48,037 nucleotides of DNA from Anabaena sp. UHCC 0204 (GTDB taxonomy: Bacteria; Cyanobacteriota; Cyanobacteriia; Cyanobacteriales; Nostocaceae). Below the pieces are notes generated by a model. It was not told the DNA's origin. It made no database searches and saw only the letters and a program-made list of their open reading frames with translations. The stretch lies in contig NZ_VIKW01000031.1 of the NCBI RefSeq assembly GCF_009711975.1, forward strand, positions 1 through 48,037. Direction: 5' to 3'. This document shows positions 35,860 to 44,753 of the stretch, in pieces (the stretch's first letter is position 1; each line of letters starts with the position of its first letter). A program made the translations under genes and the position numbers.

Positions 35860-36744
35860 ATGACATTTCCACAACAGTTAAAAAAAACCAACCAAGAACA
35901 ACTTCTCACCTTCGGAATTATAGGCATTTTAATCTTACTTTATGCGCCCATCTTACTACATTGGGTAGATGGTTGGTTACACAAAAGCATTAGTATCGAA
36001 CATGAATATTTTAGTCATGGTATTATCGGGTTACCATTTGCATTTTATCTAAGTTGGTTAAATCGAAAAAAATGGCAACGGCTTCCAGATCATAGCAATC
36101 CTTTGGGGTTGTTTCTATTAATAGTAGGGATGGTTTTTTATTTAAGTGGTGTAACGGAATGGGTTAATCTTTCCCTACCAGTTATACTGACGGGAATATG
36201 CTTATGGCTAAAAGGCCGCCCCGGTTTAAAATTACAAGGGTTTTCCCTAATCTTAGTATTTCTTGCTACTCCTACAGCCATACCATATATCATCACTCCC
36301 TACACATTTCCTCTACAAAGTTTTATTGCCGGAACAGCCGCATTTATTCTCAATCAAATGGGTATGGATGTAACTGTAAATGGTATAAATATATATGTTG
36401 GTGGCAGAATTGTCGAAGTTGCGCCCTATTGTGCCGGCTTGAAAATGTTATTAACAACCTTCTACGTCAGCTTAATGTTACTTTATTGGACCGAAACTTT
36501 ATCTTCTCGCCGCATCAGTGCCATATTTTTATCTGTTGCTATGCTTATTAGTGTAATTGCTAATATTATTCGCAACACTTTCCTGACATTTTTCCACGGT
36601 ACAGGTAATGAAGGCGCTTTTGTCTGGCTTCATGATAGTTGGGGCGGCGACCTATATTCAGCTTGTATGCTGTTATTGTTAATACCTATACTCAATTGGA
36701 TGAATACCTATTTTATGGGAGAAGAACTGGAAACAAGTGAATAA
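35860..36744 (+). CDS. Cyanoexosortase A (CrtA-type membrane transpeptidase)
   Basis: 294-aa, eight-span-like membrane protein of the exosortase/archaeosortase family. Catalytic Cys is in VEVAPYCAGLKML, Arg in NIIRNTFLTFFHG, and His in LHDSWGGDLYS, the expected C...R...H triad. It should process PEP-CTERM-like sorting signals for surface proteins. I use ATG 35860, because the upstream frame back to 35779 is made of tandem repeats (tcaattatcaattatcaat). It is followed by a repeat array and its partner gene. Confidence 0.92.
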   Translation: MTFPQQLKKTNQEQLLTFGIIGILILLYAPILLHWVDGWLHKSISIEHEYFSHGIIGLPFAFYLSWLNRKKWQRLPDHSNPLGLFLLIVGMVFYLSGVTEWVNLSLPVILTGICLWLKGRPGLKLQGFSLILVFLATPTAIPYIITPYTFPLQSFIAGTAAFILNQMGMDVTVNGINIYVGGRIVEVAPYCAGLKMLLTTFYVSLMLLYWTETLSSRRISAIFLSVAMLISVIANIIRNTFLTFFHGTGNEGAFVWLHDSWGGDLYSACMLLLLIPILNWMNTYFMGEELETSE

Positions 36745-36857
36745 GGGGAGCAGGGGAGCAGGGGAGCAGGGGAGCAGGGGAGCAGGGGAGCAGGGGAGTA
36801 GGGGAGCAGGGGAGTAGGGGAGCAGGGGAGCAGGGGAGCAGGGGAGTAGGGGAGCAG
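36745..36857 (+). repeat. Octamer tandem repeat array (GGGGAGCA)n
   Basis: About 14 copies of GGGGAGCA, with some GGGGAGTA variants, immediately after the exosortase stop. It is followed by four CAATTCC units (36871-36899) and then CACCAAT-type units to 36925. Class of short tandemly repeated repetitive sequences known in heterocystous cyanobacteria. Confidence 0.9.
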
Positions 36858-36949
36858 AAATAAGTTTCCCAATTCCCAATTCCCAATTCCCAATTCCCAA
36901 TCACCAATCACCAATCACCAATCACCTGACTAGCAACTTGCATTACTAT

Positions 36950-37654
36950 ATGATTTCTCTATCTAAATTACTCAAACAACAATGGTATCAAGTGATTGTA
37001 GTAGTCTTACTATTATTACTGTTAGCCCTGGGAGCATTTCCTGGATACATAACAGGAAAATGGCAATGGAAACAGCCACCACCAATTACTAACCTCCAGA
37101 AGTTGCAAAATATCCGCAAAGTGGGATTAAGTATTCCAGGGTGGCCAACTATTGAACAATCTCAACAACAACTTGGTACACATAAATGGTCTTGGCAGCG
37201 CATCAAGAAGCAAGGAACTTCTACCGAAGCGATCTTACTTTTACTACCGCAAAACGGACCAAAAGATCAACCAGAAGTAGAATGGACAGAAATAAATAAC
37301 TGGGGAAGATGGGATATAGCTCAAGATCGTTCTGGTGAATTTACTGTTAATATAACTTCAAATGAAGATACAAATACTACATTTAAAGTAACGGCTAATT
37401 TTTTTCGTGCTGTCACCCCACAGCAAACCTTCGCTGTTTTACAATGGTATGCAATGCCGAACGCAGGTAATCCATCACCGTTAAATTGGTTTTTTGCCGA
37501 TCAAGTGGCACAATGGCAGCATCGCCGTATTTATTGGGTGGCTGTTACTATTTTGCTACCAATTGAGCCTTTAGGAGAGGTGGAAACATCTTGGACTGAG
37601 GTTCAGTCATTAGGTCAGATTGTCCAACAAGCTTTAATCACAGAGGTTTTATAA
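36950..37654 (+). CDS. Cyanoexosortase A system-associated protein
   Basis: 234-aa protein with one N-terminal membrane anchor (about residues 13-33, VIVVVLLLLLLALGAFPG) and a periplasmic domain rich in Trp (QLGTHKWSWQRI, EWTEINNWGRWDIAQ). It belongs beside cyanoexosortase A, like the periplasmic EpsI/associated factors of exosortase loci. ATG 36950 preferred over TTG 36938. Likely an assembly partner or substrate-handling factor; no catalytic motif. Confidence 0.85.
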   Translation: MISLSKLLKQQWYQVIVVVLLLLLLALGAFPGYITGKWQWKQPPPITNLQKLQNIRKVGLSIPGWPTIEQSQQQLGTHKWSWQRIKKQGTSTEAILLLLPQNGPKDQPEVEWTEINNWGRWDIAQDRSGEFTVNITSNEDTNTTFKVTANFFRAVTPQQTFAVLQWYAMPNAGNPSPLNWFFADQVAQWQHRRIYWVAVTILLPIEPLGEVETSWTEVQSLGQIVQQALITEVL

Positions 37655-37819
37655 ATTTCACTTTTTAATATCTTTCCTAAGTACATCAGGAAAAACCTTA
37701 TTCTTCCTCGTTGTCTCCTGAATGGGCGCAGACCCTGCGCCCCTACCTCCTGTGTCCTTATGGCTAACCCTACTTATTGAACCGATACAAAAATATCTTG
37801 TAACAATACTCAATCTAAT

Positions 37820-39148
37820 ATGCGTAAATTTAGTCTCCTATTTTTAATCAGTGTTCAAATAACAACATCATTTCATCCTGTCATAGCGCAGAATTTACCA
37901 CCTTCGCAATCGTTACCTTCACCACCTGAGAATGCTGAGATGACATCTACAGCTACCACAAGTAACGAAATTTCACCACAATTTAGTAATTATCTTTTAT
38001 CCACAGGAGATACAATTCTTGTTTCCGTACAGCGTCCTCCTGGAATATACCGTTTAGGTATTGGTGATTCCATTAGTTTGAATGTGCAGCGTTTTCCAGA
38101 TTTAAGCTTTCAAGCATCTATTAATCCAGAAGGTAATATTATTGTTCCATTATTAGGAGTAGTTCCTTTGCAAGGGTTAACTTTGCTAGAAGCAGAAGCA
38201 AAACTTCGCACTCAATTAGATCGTTATATTATTAATCCCATTACAGTTTTATCACTGGTAGGACAACGGCCAGACTCTAGTTTTTCTGCCCCCATTGGCA
38301 TAGATGGTAATATTATTGTGCCACAAGTAGGAAAAATCTCCGTACAAGGTTTGAGTTTGGAAGAAGCACAGGCAAAAATTCGCTTGGCTTTAGAGAAAGT
38401 TGCACCTAATCAAATTGTCGAGGTGTCTTTGTCGGGAATGCGTCCTGTGCAATTGACTATTACTGGTGAAGTATTTCGACCAGGAATATATTCTGCATCA
38501 ACGGCTATGCCCAGAATTACTGATATCTTACCATTGGCTGGTGGTTCTACGCTGAAGGCAGATTTGCGGCAAGTACAAGTCCGTCGTCAATTAACTGATG
38601 GTTCGATTATTTCACAAAACATTAATTTATATGCTGCTTTGCAAAATGGTGTATCAGCACCTAATTTACGTCTGCAAGATGGTGATGCCATTATTGTGCC
38701 ACAACGGGAAGTTGGTACGGATGAAGGTTATGATCGGAATTTAATTGCCCGTTCAACTTTGGCTGTTCCGCAAATTAGAGTGCGGGTGTTAAATTATGCT
38801 GCGGGAGGAATTGCGATCCAATCTCTTCCGAATGGAAGTACGTTTATAGATGCTTTAGGGGGTATTCGACTCGATACTGCTAATATTCGTGATATTGCTG
38901 TAGTTCGTTTTGATCCTGAGCAAGGTAAAGCTGTTACTCAAAGACTAGATGCTAAAAAAGCCCTTGCGGGTGATGCTTCCCAAAATGTGGCACTACAAGA
39001 CAATGATGTAATTGTTGTTGGTCGCAATTTAGTCGGGAAAGTTACTAATTTACTCAATACTATTACTCAACCTTTCTTTAATGTTCAGTCTTTTCTCCGT
39101 TTTTTCCAAAACTTTGGCAGTGGTTTATTCGGTGGTACAGAAAATTAA
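37820..39148 (+). CDS. Wza-like polysaccharide export outer-membrane protein (SLBB domains)
   Basis: 442 aa. Signal peptide MRKFSLLFLISVQITTSFHP ending near VIAQ. The polysaccharide-export domain starts with YRLGIGDSISLNVQRFPDLSF, followed by INPEGNIIVPLLGVVPLQGL repeated in a second copy (IGIDGNIIVPQVGKISVQGL), then SLBB-type folds (ITGEVFRPGIYSASTAMPRI). It forms the outer-membrane channel for exopolysaccharide with the Wzc-like kinase encoded 69 bp downstream. The duplicated domain is a common cyanobacterial variant. Confidence 0.93.
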   Translation: MRKFSLLFLISVQITTSFHPVIAQNLPPSQSLPSPPENAEMTSTATTSNEISPQFSNYLLSTGDTILVSVQRPPGIYRLGIGDSISLNVQRFPDLSFQASINPEGNIIVPLLGVVPLQGLTLLEAEAKLRTQLDRYIINPITVLSLVGQRPDSSFSAPIGIDGNIIVPQVGKISVQGLSLEEAQAKIRLALEKVAPNQIVEVSLSGMRPVQLTITGEVFRPGIYSASTAMPRITDILPLAGGSTLKADLRQVQVRRQLTDGSIISQNINLYAALQNGVSAPNLRLQDGDAIIVPQREVGTDEGYDRNLIARSTLAVPQIRVRVLNYAAGGIAIQSLPNGSTFIDALGGIRLDTANIRDIAVVRFDPEQGKAVTQRLDAKKALAGDASQNVALQDNDVIVVGRNLVGKVTNLLNTITQPFFNVQSFLRFFQNFGSGLFGGTEN

Positions 39149-39216
39149 AGAACCGAGAAAAAGAATCTTTTGACTAAGTTTCCATGAAGTTTTCTCATTT
39201 TAAATTATAAATTATT

Positions 39217-41412
39217 ATGACTCCACCAATTGTTAAACGCTATCTTATTGCTTTTGAAAAGTATAAATGGATTGGATTAGCAGGTTTTAGTTTAGCTGTA
39301 ATTGGTTCAACGGTAGTGGCAATGCTACCTGATCCACCACCAGTATATATAGCCACAGGGCAGTTAAATTATACTGGACCAACTGTGTCTTTTTCTCAGA
39401 CTGGTAGTGAGATACAACAGCAGGGAAGAGAATTAACAAATGCCACTTTATTATCGAATCCAGTAATTGAAGCGGTAGCAGCAAAGATGAGGATAAAACC
39501 AACAACTATTGCTAAAAATATCTCGATCAAAATGCCTGGTAAAGATAAGTTGGGAAAACCAACGTCTACAACTATAATCTTGGGCTATCAAGATCAAGAT
39601 GGTAATAGAGCTAGGGACGTCTTGCTGGGATTAATGCAAGAAATGGTGAAGCTAAGTGGAGAAATTAATACTAGTAGATTAACCGCGATTATTGAAAAAC
39701 TAAATGAGCGTTTACCACAGATTAAAAAATCGCTACAAATAGCCGAGCAGAAATTAGAAAAATACGATCGCTTGGAACGTCCAGCAATTTTAGCGGCAGA
39801 AAATGGTAGTTTATTGTCTGGGATTACATCTAGTCTCAATCAGCAACGGCAAATTAGATTCGCTATTGCTGGAATTAAAGCTCAAATTAATTCTTTGGAA
39901 CGGAAATTAGGGTTGGGGGTAAATCAGGCTTATGTGGCTTCTGCTTTGAGTGCTGATCCGATTATTGCGAATTTGCGATCGCAAATTTATCAAGTTGAAT
40001 CACAAATTGCTTTTCTGAGAAAGGATTTACGACCCCAACACCCAACTATGGTGCAATTACAGCGTCAGAAAGCAGCCTCGGAAGAGTTATTACAAGCACG
40101 AGCTTATGAGGTGTTGGGTGGTGCAGGTATGGCTGCTCCTCTTCAAGGTGATTTGACCGGGATTCGGACTCAAAGTAGCTTAGATCCAACCAGACAGGGG
40201 TTAGCTAACCAAATGGTAGCCTTGCAAACTCAACAGGAAACACTGGAACAACAACTTAATCAGCAGATCCAGCAAGAGGCTAAATTACGTCAAGAGTATG
40301 CTGTGATTCCCAATAAGCAATTAGAGCGATCGCGTTTAGAACAAGCAGTTGCACTCGAAAAAGCTATATATAACCAAATTCAAGCCAAGCTCACAGATGC
40401 CAAAACCGCAGAAGCAGAAACTGTATCTAGTCTGAGTATTTCTAGTCCTCCCATCAGTGAAGCTAAAGCAGTTAAACCCAAAAATATACCTGTAACTATA
40501 GCTATTGGCTCTTTTATGGGTATTGTTGTTGGTGGTGGAGTCATCTTTTTATTAGGTTCTCTAGAAGGAATTTTCAAAACCAGAGAAGATATCCGCGACA
40601 GTCTCAAGGAACGAGAGGTGGCACTATTGGGAGAATTGCCCATCATGCCCTTAGATGATTTCCATACAGATGGTGTCCCAGTAATTCTGGACTCCGATTC
40701 TCCCTATTTGGAGTTTTATGAAAGATTCCGCAGTAATTTGCGCCGCATTGGTGGGAAAGACTTTAAAGTATTATTGATTACTAGCATTAGTAGTCGAGAA
40801 GGGAAAACAGTTAGTGCTTATAACTTAGGCATTGCTTCTGCTAGGGCTGGGAAAAGAACCTTGATTATTGAAACCGATTTGCGATCGCCATCCCGTGCTG
40901 CATTCTTAAATGTCAATCTTGACGAAGATACTGCCCTTGAACCACTACAGTATTACTCCAACTTGAGTGAATGTATCCGCATAGTTCCAGACATAGAAAA
41001 TTTATACATTATTCCTAGTGCTGGACCGGTTCTTCACTCCGCCGCAATTATCGAATCTAGTGAAATCAAACGACTCATGGAAGATGTCCGAGAACGTTAT
41101 GATTTAGTAATCTTAGATACTAGCAGTCTCAGTTTTTCCAACGATCCCCTATTACTTCAGTCCTATAGTGATGGCATGGTGTTAGTAACACGACCAAACT
41201 ATACACAAGAAAATTTACTGGGTGAAACCATTGATCAATTAATGAACTATGAAATTAATCTCTTAGGAGCAATTATTAATGCCGCCGATATCCCTGTACA
41301 AATTGCTGAACCAGTTTTTGAATCATTAGAAGATATCATCATCCCCACACAAGATGCAGAATTAGAAATTGTCCCATCCCCAGAAGTCCCAATTGCTGCA
41401 CACAGAAAGTAG
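39217..41412 (+). CDS. Wzc-like chain-length determinant/tyrosine autokinase
   Basis: 731-aa polysaccharide co-polymerase with a BY-kinase. A first membrane span lies at about residues 18-36 (LAGFSLAVIGSTVVAML). A long periplasmic coiled-coil region follows (to about 420; LEQQLNQQIQQEAKLRQE). The second span is about 427-448 (IAIGSFMGIVVGGGVIFLLG). The cytoplasmic ATPase has Walker A SSREGKTVSAYNLG, Walker A' LIIETDLRSP and Walker B DLVILDTSS. No obvious Tyr-rich C-terminal tail is visible. Works with the preceding Wza-like gene to control chain length and export. Confidence 0.92.
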   Translation: MTPPIVKRYLIAFEKYKWIGLAGFSLAVIGSTVVAMLPDPPPVYIATGQLNYTGPTVSFSQTGSEIQQQGRELTNATLLSNPVIEAVAAKMRIKPTTIAKNISIKMPGKDKLGKPTSTTIILGYQDQDGNRARDVLLGLMQEMVKLSGEINTSRLTAIIEKLNERLPQIKKSLQIAEQKLEKYDRLERPAILAAENGSLLSGITSSLNQQRQIRFAIAGIKAQINSLERKLGLGVNQAYVASALSADPIIANLRSQIYQVESQIAFLRKDLRPQHPTMVQLQRQKAASEELLQARAYEVLGGAGMAAPLQGDLTGIRTQSSLDPTRQGLANQMVALQTQQETLEQQLNQQIQQEAKLRQEYAVIPNKQLERSRLEQAVALEKAIYNQIQAKLTDAKTAEAETVSSLSISSPPISEAKAVKPKNIPVTIAIGSFMGIVVGGGVIFLLGSLEGIFKTREDIRDSLKEREVALLGELPIMPLDDFHTDGVPVILDSDSPYLEFYERFRSNLRRIGGKDFKVLLITSISSREGKTVSAYNLGIASARAGKRTLIIETDLRSPSRAAFLNVNLDEDTALEPLQYYSNLSECIRIVPDIENLYIIPSAGPVLHSAAIIESSEIKRLMEDVRERYDLVILDTSSLSFSNDPLLLQSYSDGMVLVTRPNYTQENLLGETIDQLMNYEINLLGAIINAADIPVQIAEPVFESLEDIIIPTQDAELEIVPSPEVPIAAHRK

Positions 41413-41458
41413 GTGAGCGTTAAAATAAGGCAGGGGGCAGGGTGCAGATATTTTCAAC

Positions 41459-41503
41459 TAACAACTAACAACTGACAACTGACAACTGACAACTGACAAC
41501 TGA
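41459..41503 (+). repeat. Short tandem repeat (ACAACTG)n
   Basis: About six heptamer copies of ACAACTG/ACAACTA between the Wzc-like and rhomboid genes. Confidence 0.8.
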
Positions 41504-41518
41504 CTAATCCCCAATTCC

Positions 41519-42178
41519 CTAATCTCGATTACCGATGGCAAAAATCATGCCCGCAACAAAGCCGCCAAGATGCGCCCAGTAGGCAACTCCTCCAGTTTCT
41601 ACACTCATATTAGCGGCCGCTTGCAGACTGGCAACACCGGAGATGAGATTCTGAATAAAGAAAATGCCAATCATGATTATGGCCGGAATATTGATTGTAG
41701 TCACGAAAAAACCTAAGAAGACTAAAGAGGTAATTCTGGCTTGGGGAAACCAGATTAAGTAAGCACCTAAAACCCCAGCAATTGCTCCACTTGCTCCCAA
41801 AGAAGGAATACTAGAATTAATCGCAATAAACCATTGACACAGAGCAGCTAAAGCACCACAAATCAGATAAAATATCAGATATTTTAAATGCCCTAAACGG
41901 TCTTCAATATTGTTACCAAAAACCCAAAGATAGACCATATTAGAAATTAAATGCCACCAACCCCCATGTAAAAATTGCGAGGTAAATAAGGTTGTCCACT
42001 CACTAGCAACATTGGTTGTTAATTCTTGCGGTATTACAGCATACAATTGGAAAAATTGCTCTAGTTGTGCATTTGATAAGCTAACTTCATGGAGAAAAAT
42101 AAGAACGTTCATCCCAATCAACCCATAAGTTAAAAATGGGGTGGTTCGGGTGGGGTTTTCATCATAGAGGGGAAACAC
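41519..42178 (-). CDS. Rhomboid family intramembrane serine protease
   Basis: 219-aa six-span membrane protein. Conserved WWHLISNMVYLWVFGNNIED (L1/TM2), catalytic Ser in SLGASGAIAGVLGAYL, and catalytic His in GGVAYWAHLGGFVAGM. It cleaves transmembrane segments within the bilayer. N-terminal MFPLYDENPTRTTPFLTYGL is typical of the short bacterial form. Monocistronic, convergent with the polysaccharide block. Substrate unknown. Confidence 0.95.
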   Translation of the reverse strand: MFPLYDENPTRTTPFLTYGLIGMNVLIFLHEVSLSNAQLEQFFQLYAVIPQELTTNVASEWTTLFTSQFLHGGWWHLISNMVYLWVFGNNIEDRLGHLKYLIFYLICGALAALCQWFIAINSSIPSLGASGAIAGVLGAYLIWFPQARITSLVFLGFFVTTINIPAIIMIGIFFIQNLISGVASLQAAANMSVETGGVAYWAHLGGFVAGMIFAIGNRD

Positions 42179-42300
42179 AAATGTTGTTCCTAATCATCAT
42201 TAATAACAATATAACGCTTAATAGCTGAGTCTTATTTAATTTTGCCAAAAAACTACCTATATAGTTACCTATTCCCTATTCCCTGCTCCCTATTTTCTAT

Positions 42301-43650
42301 TTACAAAAGATTTGCAGATTCATATAGTCTTCTGAGTATGGCTGTAATCTTTGTACCATAATCTAAATCAGCCGACCAACGTCCAGATAATTGATGTACT
42401 GAAGGAGCAACACCTCTGGTAACAAAACGAAATCTAGGATCTACTTCTTGTTGTACTAAAGGTTCTAAACTGGCATAGGCTTTTAAATGTTGAATATGCG
42501 CTCTCACCCCAATTCTGCCGCTAGGAAATGATGCTCCTTCTGCACCACCACCAACTCCACCTAAGCCGGCAAAGTTGTTTTGTTGGGGTTGAATATCAGT
42601 ACCAAAACGTAAAAATCCAGTTTCTAAACACATTTGTGAAAAAGCTAAATCATGATTTACTCCCTCAATAGTTGCTTCTTCTCGATAGAATTTAGGAAGT
42701 TCAGGAAACTGTGTAAGAGCAGCTTCATTATTATTTTTCAAAAATATTTGTAGTTCTAATTCTGATGTATTCCCATTAGAAATAATTTGTTCAATTTGTC
42801 CGGGACAAACTGCTAAAATTGAACGTAATTTAACAGTCCGGGTGGCACTATCCCAAGCAATAGAAACATTATAATTGCGGAGATCAACTGCTTTGATATA
42901 AACGATTTGACGATAATTAACACGCACTAGATTAGCAACTTTGGTGATGTCAACGCGCAACCGATCTACTAAATCAATGGGGATATAAGCATTACCATTA
43001 ATTAATGCTCCTTGTTCGGGATAATTTTGTCCATTGATGTTGATATTAATATTAGGATAACTGACTACTGGAGTTGGTTGATCAGGGTTATTTGCCTGAT
43101 TCCAAGCAGTAATTCCTTCAGTAATACCGATCGCCAAATCACGACGACGATTTTGGAGTAAAGCTCGATCTTCTGGATTGCTAATAAAACCTACTTGCAT
43201 TAATAAAGCCGCGATCTTTGTTTGCCGACAAAATTGTAAACTACCTAAACCACTATCTGTATCTGGCTTAACTCCACGATTTGGTAACTGCGGAACTCGT
43301 CCCAATAGTCCCATCAATACCGTTTCGGCATTTTTTTTTCGTTGGTCATTACCAGCAATATAAAACACACTAGCTCCACGGATAGAGGGACTACTAGCAG
43401 CATCAGCATGAATTTCCAAAGTTATATCCAGGGAACGAGCGCGAGAGTTAATCCAAACTATCGTTTGAGCAGCACTCAAATCATCAGGAACAGCTAAAAC
43501 TTCCAAGTTCCGGGTGCGGAGTTCTGTGACTATCAAATCCCGTAGAAAAATCATTTCCTTGGCTTCCGTTGTTCCACCTGCGATCGCACCAGGGTCATTC
43601 CTACCCGCTTCAGTGCCTCCATGCGCCGCCGAAATAAAAATACGTCCCAT
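42301..43650 (-). CDS. N-acetylmuramoyl-L-alanine amidase with C-terminal glucosaminidase-like domain
   Basis: 449 aa. The N-terminal Amidase_3 domain (residues 1-180) has zinc-ligand contexts ISAAHGGTEAG, GTTEAKE and LEIHADAA, and ends with LLMQVGFISNPEDR. A middle copper-amine-oxidase-N-like segment (about 205-275; NINGQNYPEQGALINGNAYI) is likely a wall- or dimer-binding domain. The C-terminal ~130 residues (ATIEGVNHDLAFSQMCLETG, NNFAGLGGV) resemble GH73 glucosaminidase. It should cut peptide side chains and glycan in septal or heterocyst-neck peptidoglycan. No signal peptide is seen at the chosen ATG. Confidence 0.9.
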   Translation of the reverse strand: MGRIFISAAHGGTEAGRNDPGAIAGGTTEAKEMIFLRDLIVTELRTRNLEVLAVPDDLSAAQTIVWINSRARSLDITLEIHADAASSPSIRGASVFYIAGNDQRKKNAETVLMGLLGRVPQLPNRGVKPDTDSGLGSLQFCRQTKIAALLMQVGFISNPEDRALLQNRRRDLAIGITEGITAWNQANNPDQPTPVVSYPNINININGQNYPEQGALINGNAYIPIDLVDRLRVDITKVANLVRVNYRQIVYIKAVDLRNYNVSIAWDSATRTVKLRSILAVCPGQIEQIISNGNTSELELQIFLKNNNEAALTQFPELPKFYREEATIEGVNHDLAFSQMCLETGFLRFGTDIQPQQNNFAGLGGVGGGAEGASFPSGRIGVRAHIQHLKAYASLEPLVQQEVDPRFRFVTRGVAPSVHQLSGRWSADLDYGTKITAILRRLYESANLL

Positions 43651-43837
43651 TTTTACCTATTTCCGTTGTTAAGTCCCAGCAATTGCAATTTTATCTATGA
43701 TTTTGGATCTAGAAACAAGAATTTGAGAAAATTTATGCCCAGTCACCTAAAATTAGGAATTTGAGATTACTAATCCTATTTACCGCGTTATTTTATAATT
43801 AACTTCAGCAAATTAACTTTACTCCCAACCAAATTGA

Positions 43838-44740
43838 ATGACACGATTTATCCATGACCAATTTGCCAAAGACTATCTTGAGGAATTACTAAAACCCTTT
43901 GGAAAAGTTGAAGCACCGAGTCGCGTATCGGGAGAAGCTAGGGAAATTGACGTTTCATTTTCTCCATTTTCTGTACAAAATGCTAATATAAAAGTATTAG
44001 GATTATTAGGGACAATAGCCGCTACACCTGCTATATTTGAACCATTTCGGAATCCCGCATCTAAAGAAGAGATATGTAGTTGCATATTAAAATTATTAGA
44101 AATTAGAGGTGCATTTCAAAGACAAGCAAATCGCCAAAAAACCACAGTTACAGAATTAGATATTCCCAAACTATGGATTATTACCCCAACCGCATCTACA
44201 AAACTATTATCAGGATTTGGTACAATTCAAAAGGTAGATTGGTTGCCTGGAGTACATTTTTTACCTGATTCTCTAGGGACAGCCATCATTGTTGTGCATC
44301 AATTACCCAGCACTGAAGAAACTCTGTGGTTAAGAGTTCTGGGACGTGAAACCGTGCAAAGACAAGCGGTTGATGAATTGGCAGCACTACCGACAAGTCA
44401 CCCATTTAAAAAAGTGATGCTAGAATTACTATACAATTTCCAGCAGAACTTGAGAGCCAATCAAAATCTAGAACCAGATGATAGGGAGTTGATTATGCGA
44501 TTAGCACCACTGTACCAGCAAGACCGGGAAAAAGCTATTCAAGAAGGAGAAGAAAGAGGACTACAGCAAGGAGAACAGCGCGTAATTATCCGCCAACTAA
44601 ATCGTCGAATTGGAGAACTTTCTTCATCTTTAGTTGTACAAATTCAAGGATTATCTTTAGAACAATTGGATTTATTAGGAGAAGCATTATTAGATTTTTC
44701 AGAAGTAGCTGATTTAGAAACTTGGTTAAAACAATTATAA
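43838..44740 (+). CDS. DUF4351-containing protein (Rpn/PD-(D/E)xK-like)
   Basis: 300-aa cytosolic protein. The N-terminal HDQFAKDYLEELLKPFGKVE and REIDVSFSPF resemble Rpn-type recombination-promoting nucleases. After about residue 235, a repeat-like EEGRGLQQGEQ type linker (QEGEERGLQQGEQRVIIRQL) leads to the C-terminal DUF4351 helical domain (LNRRIGELSSSLVVQIQGLS). The family is common in cyanobacteria with no settled function. It ends 13 bp before dnaG on the same strand. Confidence 0.85.
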   Translation: MTRFIHDQFAKDYLEELLKPFGKVEAPSRVSGEAREIDVSFSPFSVQNANIKVLGLLGTIAATPAIFEPFRNPASKEEICSCILKLLEIRGAFQRQANRQKTTVTELDIPKLWIITPTASTKLLSGFGTIQKVDWLPGVHFLPDSLGTAIIVVHQLPSTEETLWLRVLGRETVQRQAVDELAALPTSHPFKKVMLELLYNFQQNLRANQNLEPDDRELIMRLAPLYQQDREKAIQEGEERGLQQGEQRVIIRQLNRRIGELSSSLVVQIQGLSLEQLDLLGEALLDFSEVADLETWLKQL

Positions 44741-44753
44741 GTATTAATCTCTA

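Noticed and set aside
36679-36914. Three overlapping minus-strand frames coding Pro-Leu-Cys-Ser repeats
   Set aside because: They are read-through of the GGGGAGCA octamer array, low complexity, with no start context; not genes.
36745-36925. Possible CRISPR array
   Set aside because: The repeats are contiguous 7-8-bp tandem units without spacers, and no cas genes are nearby.
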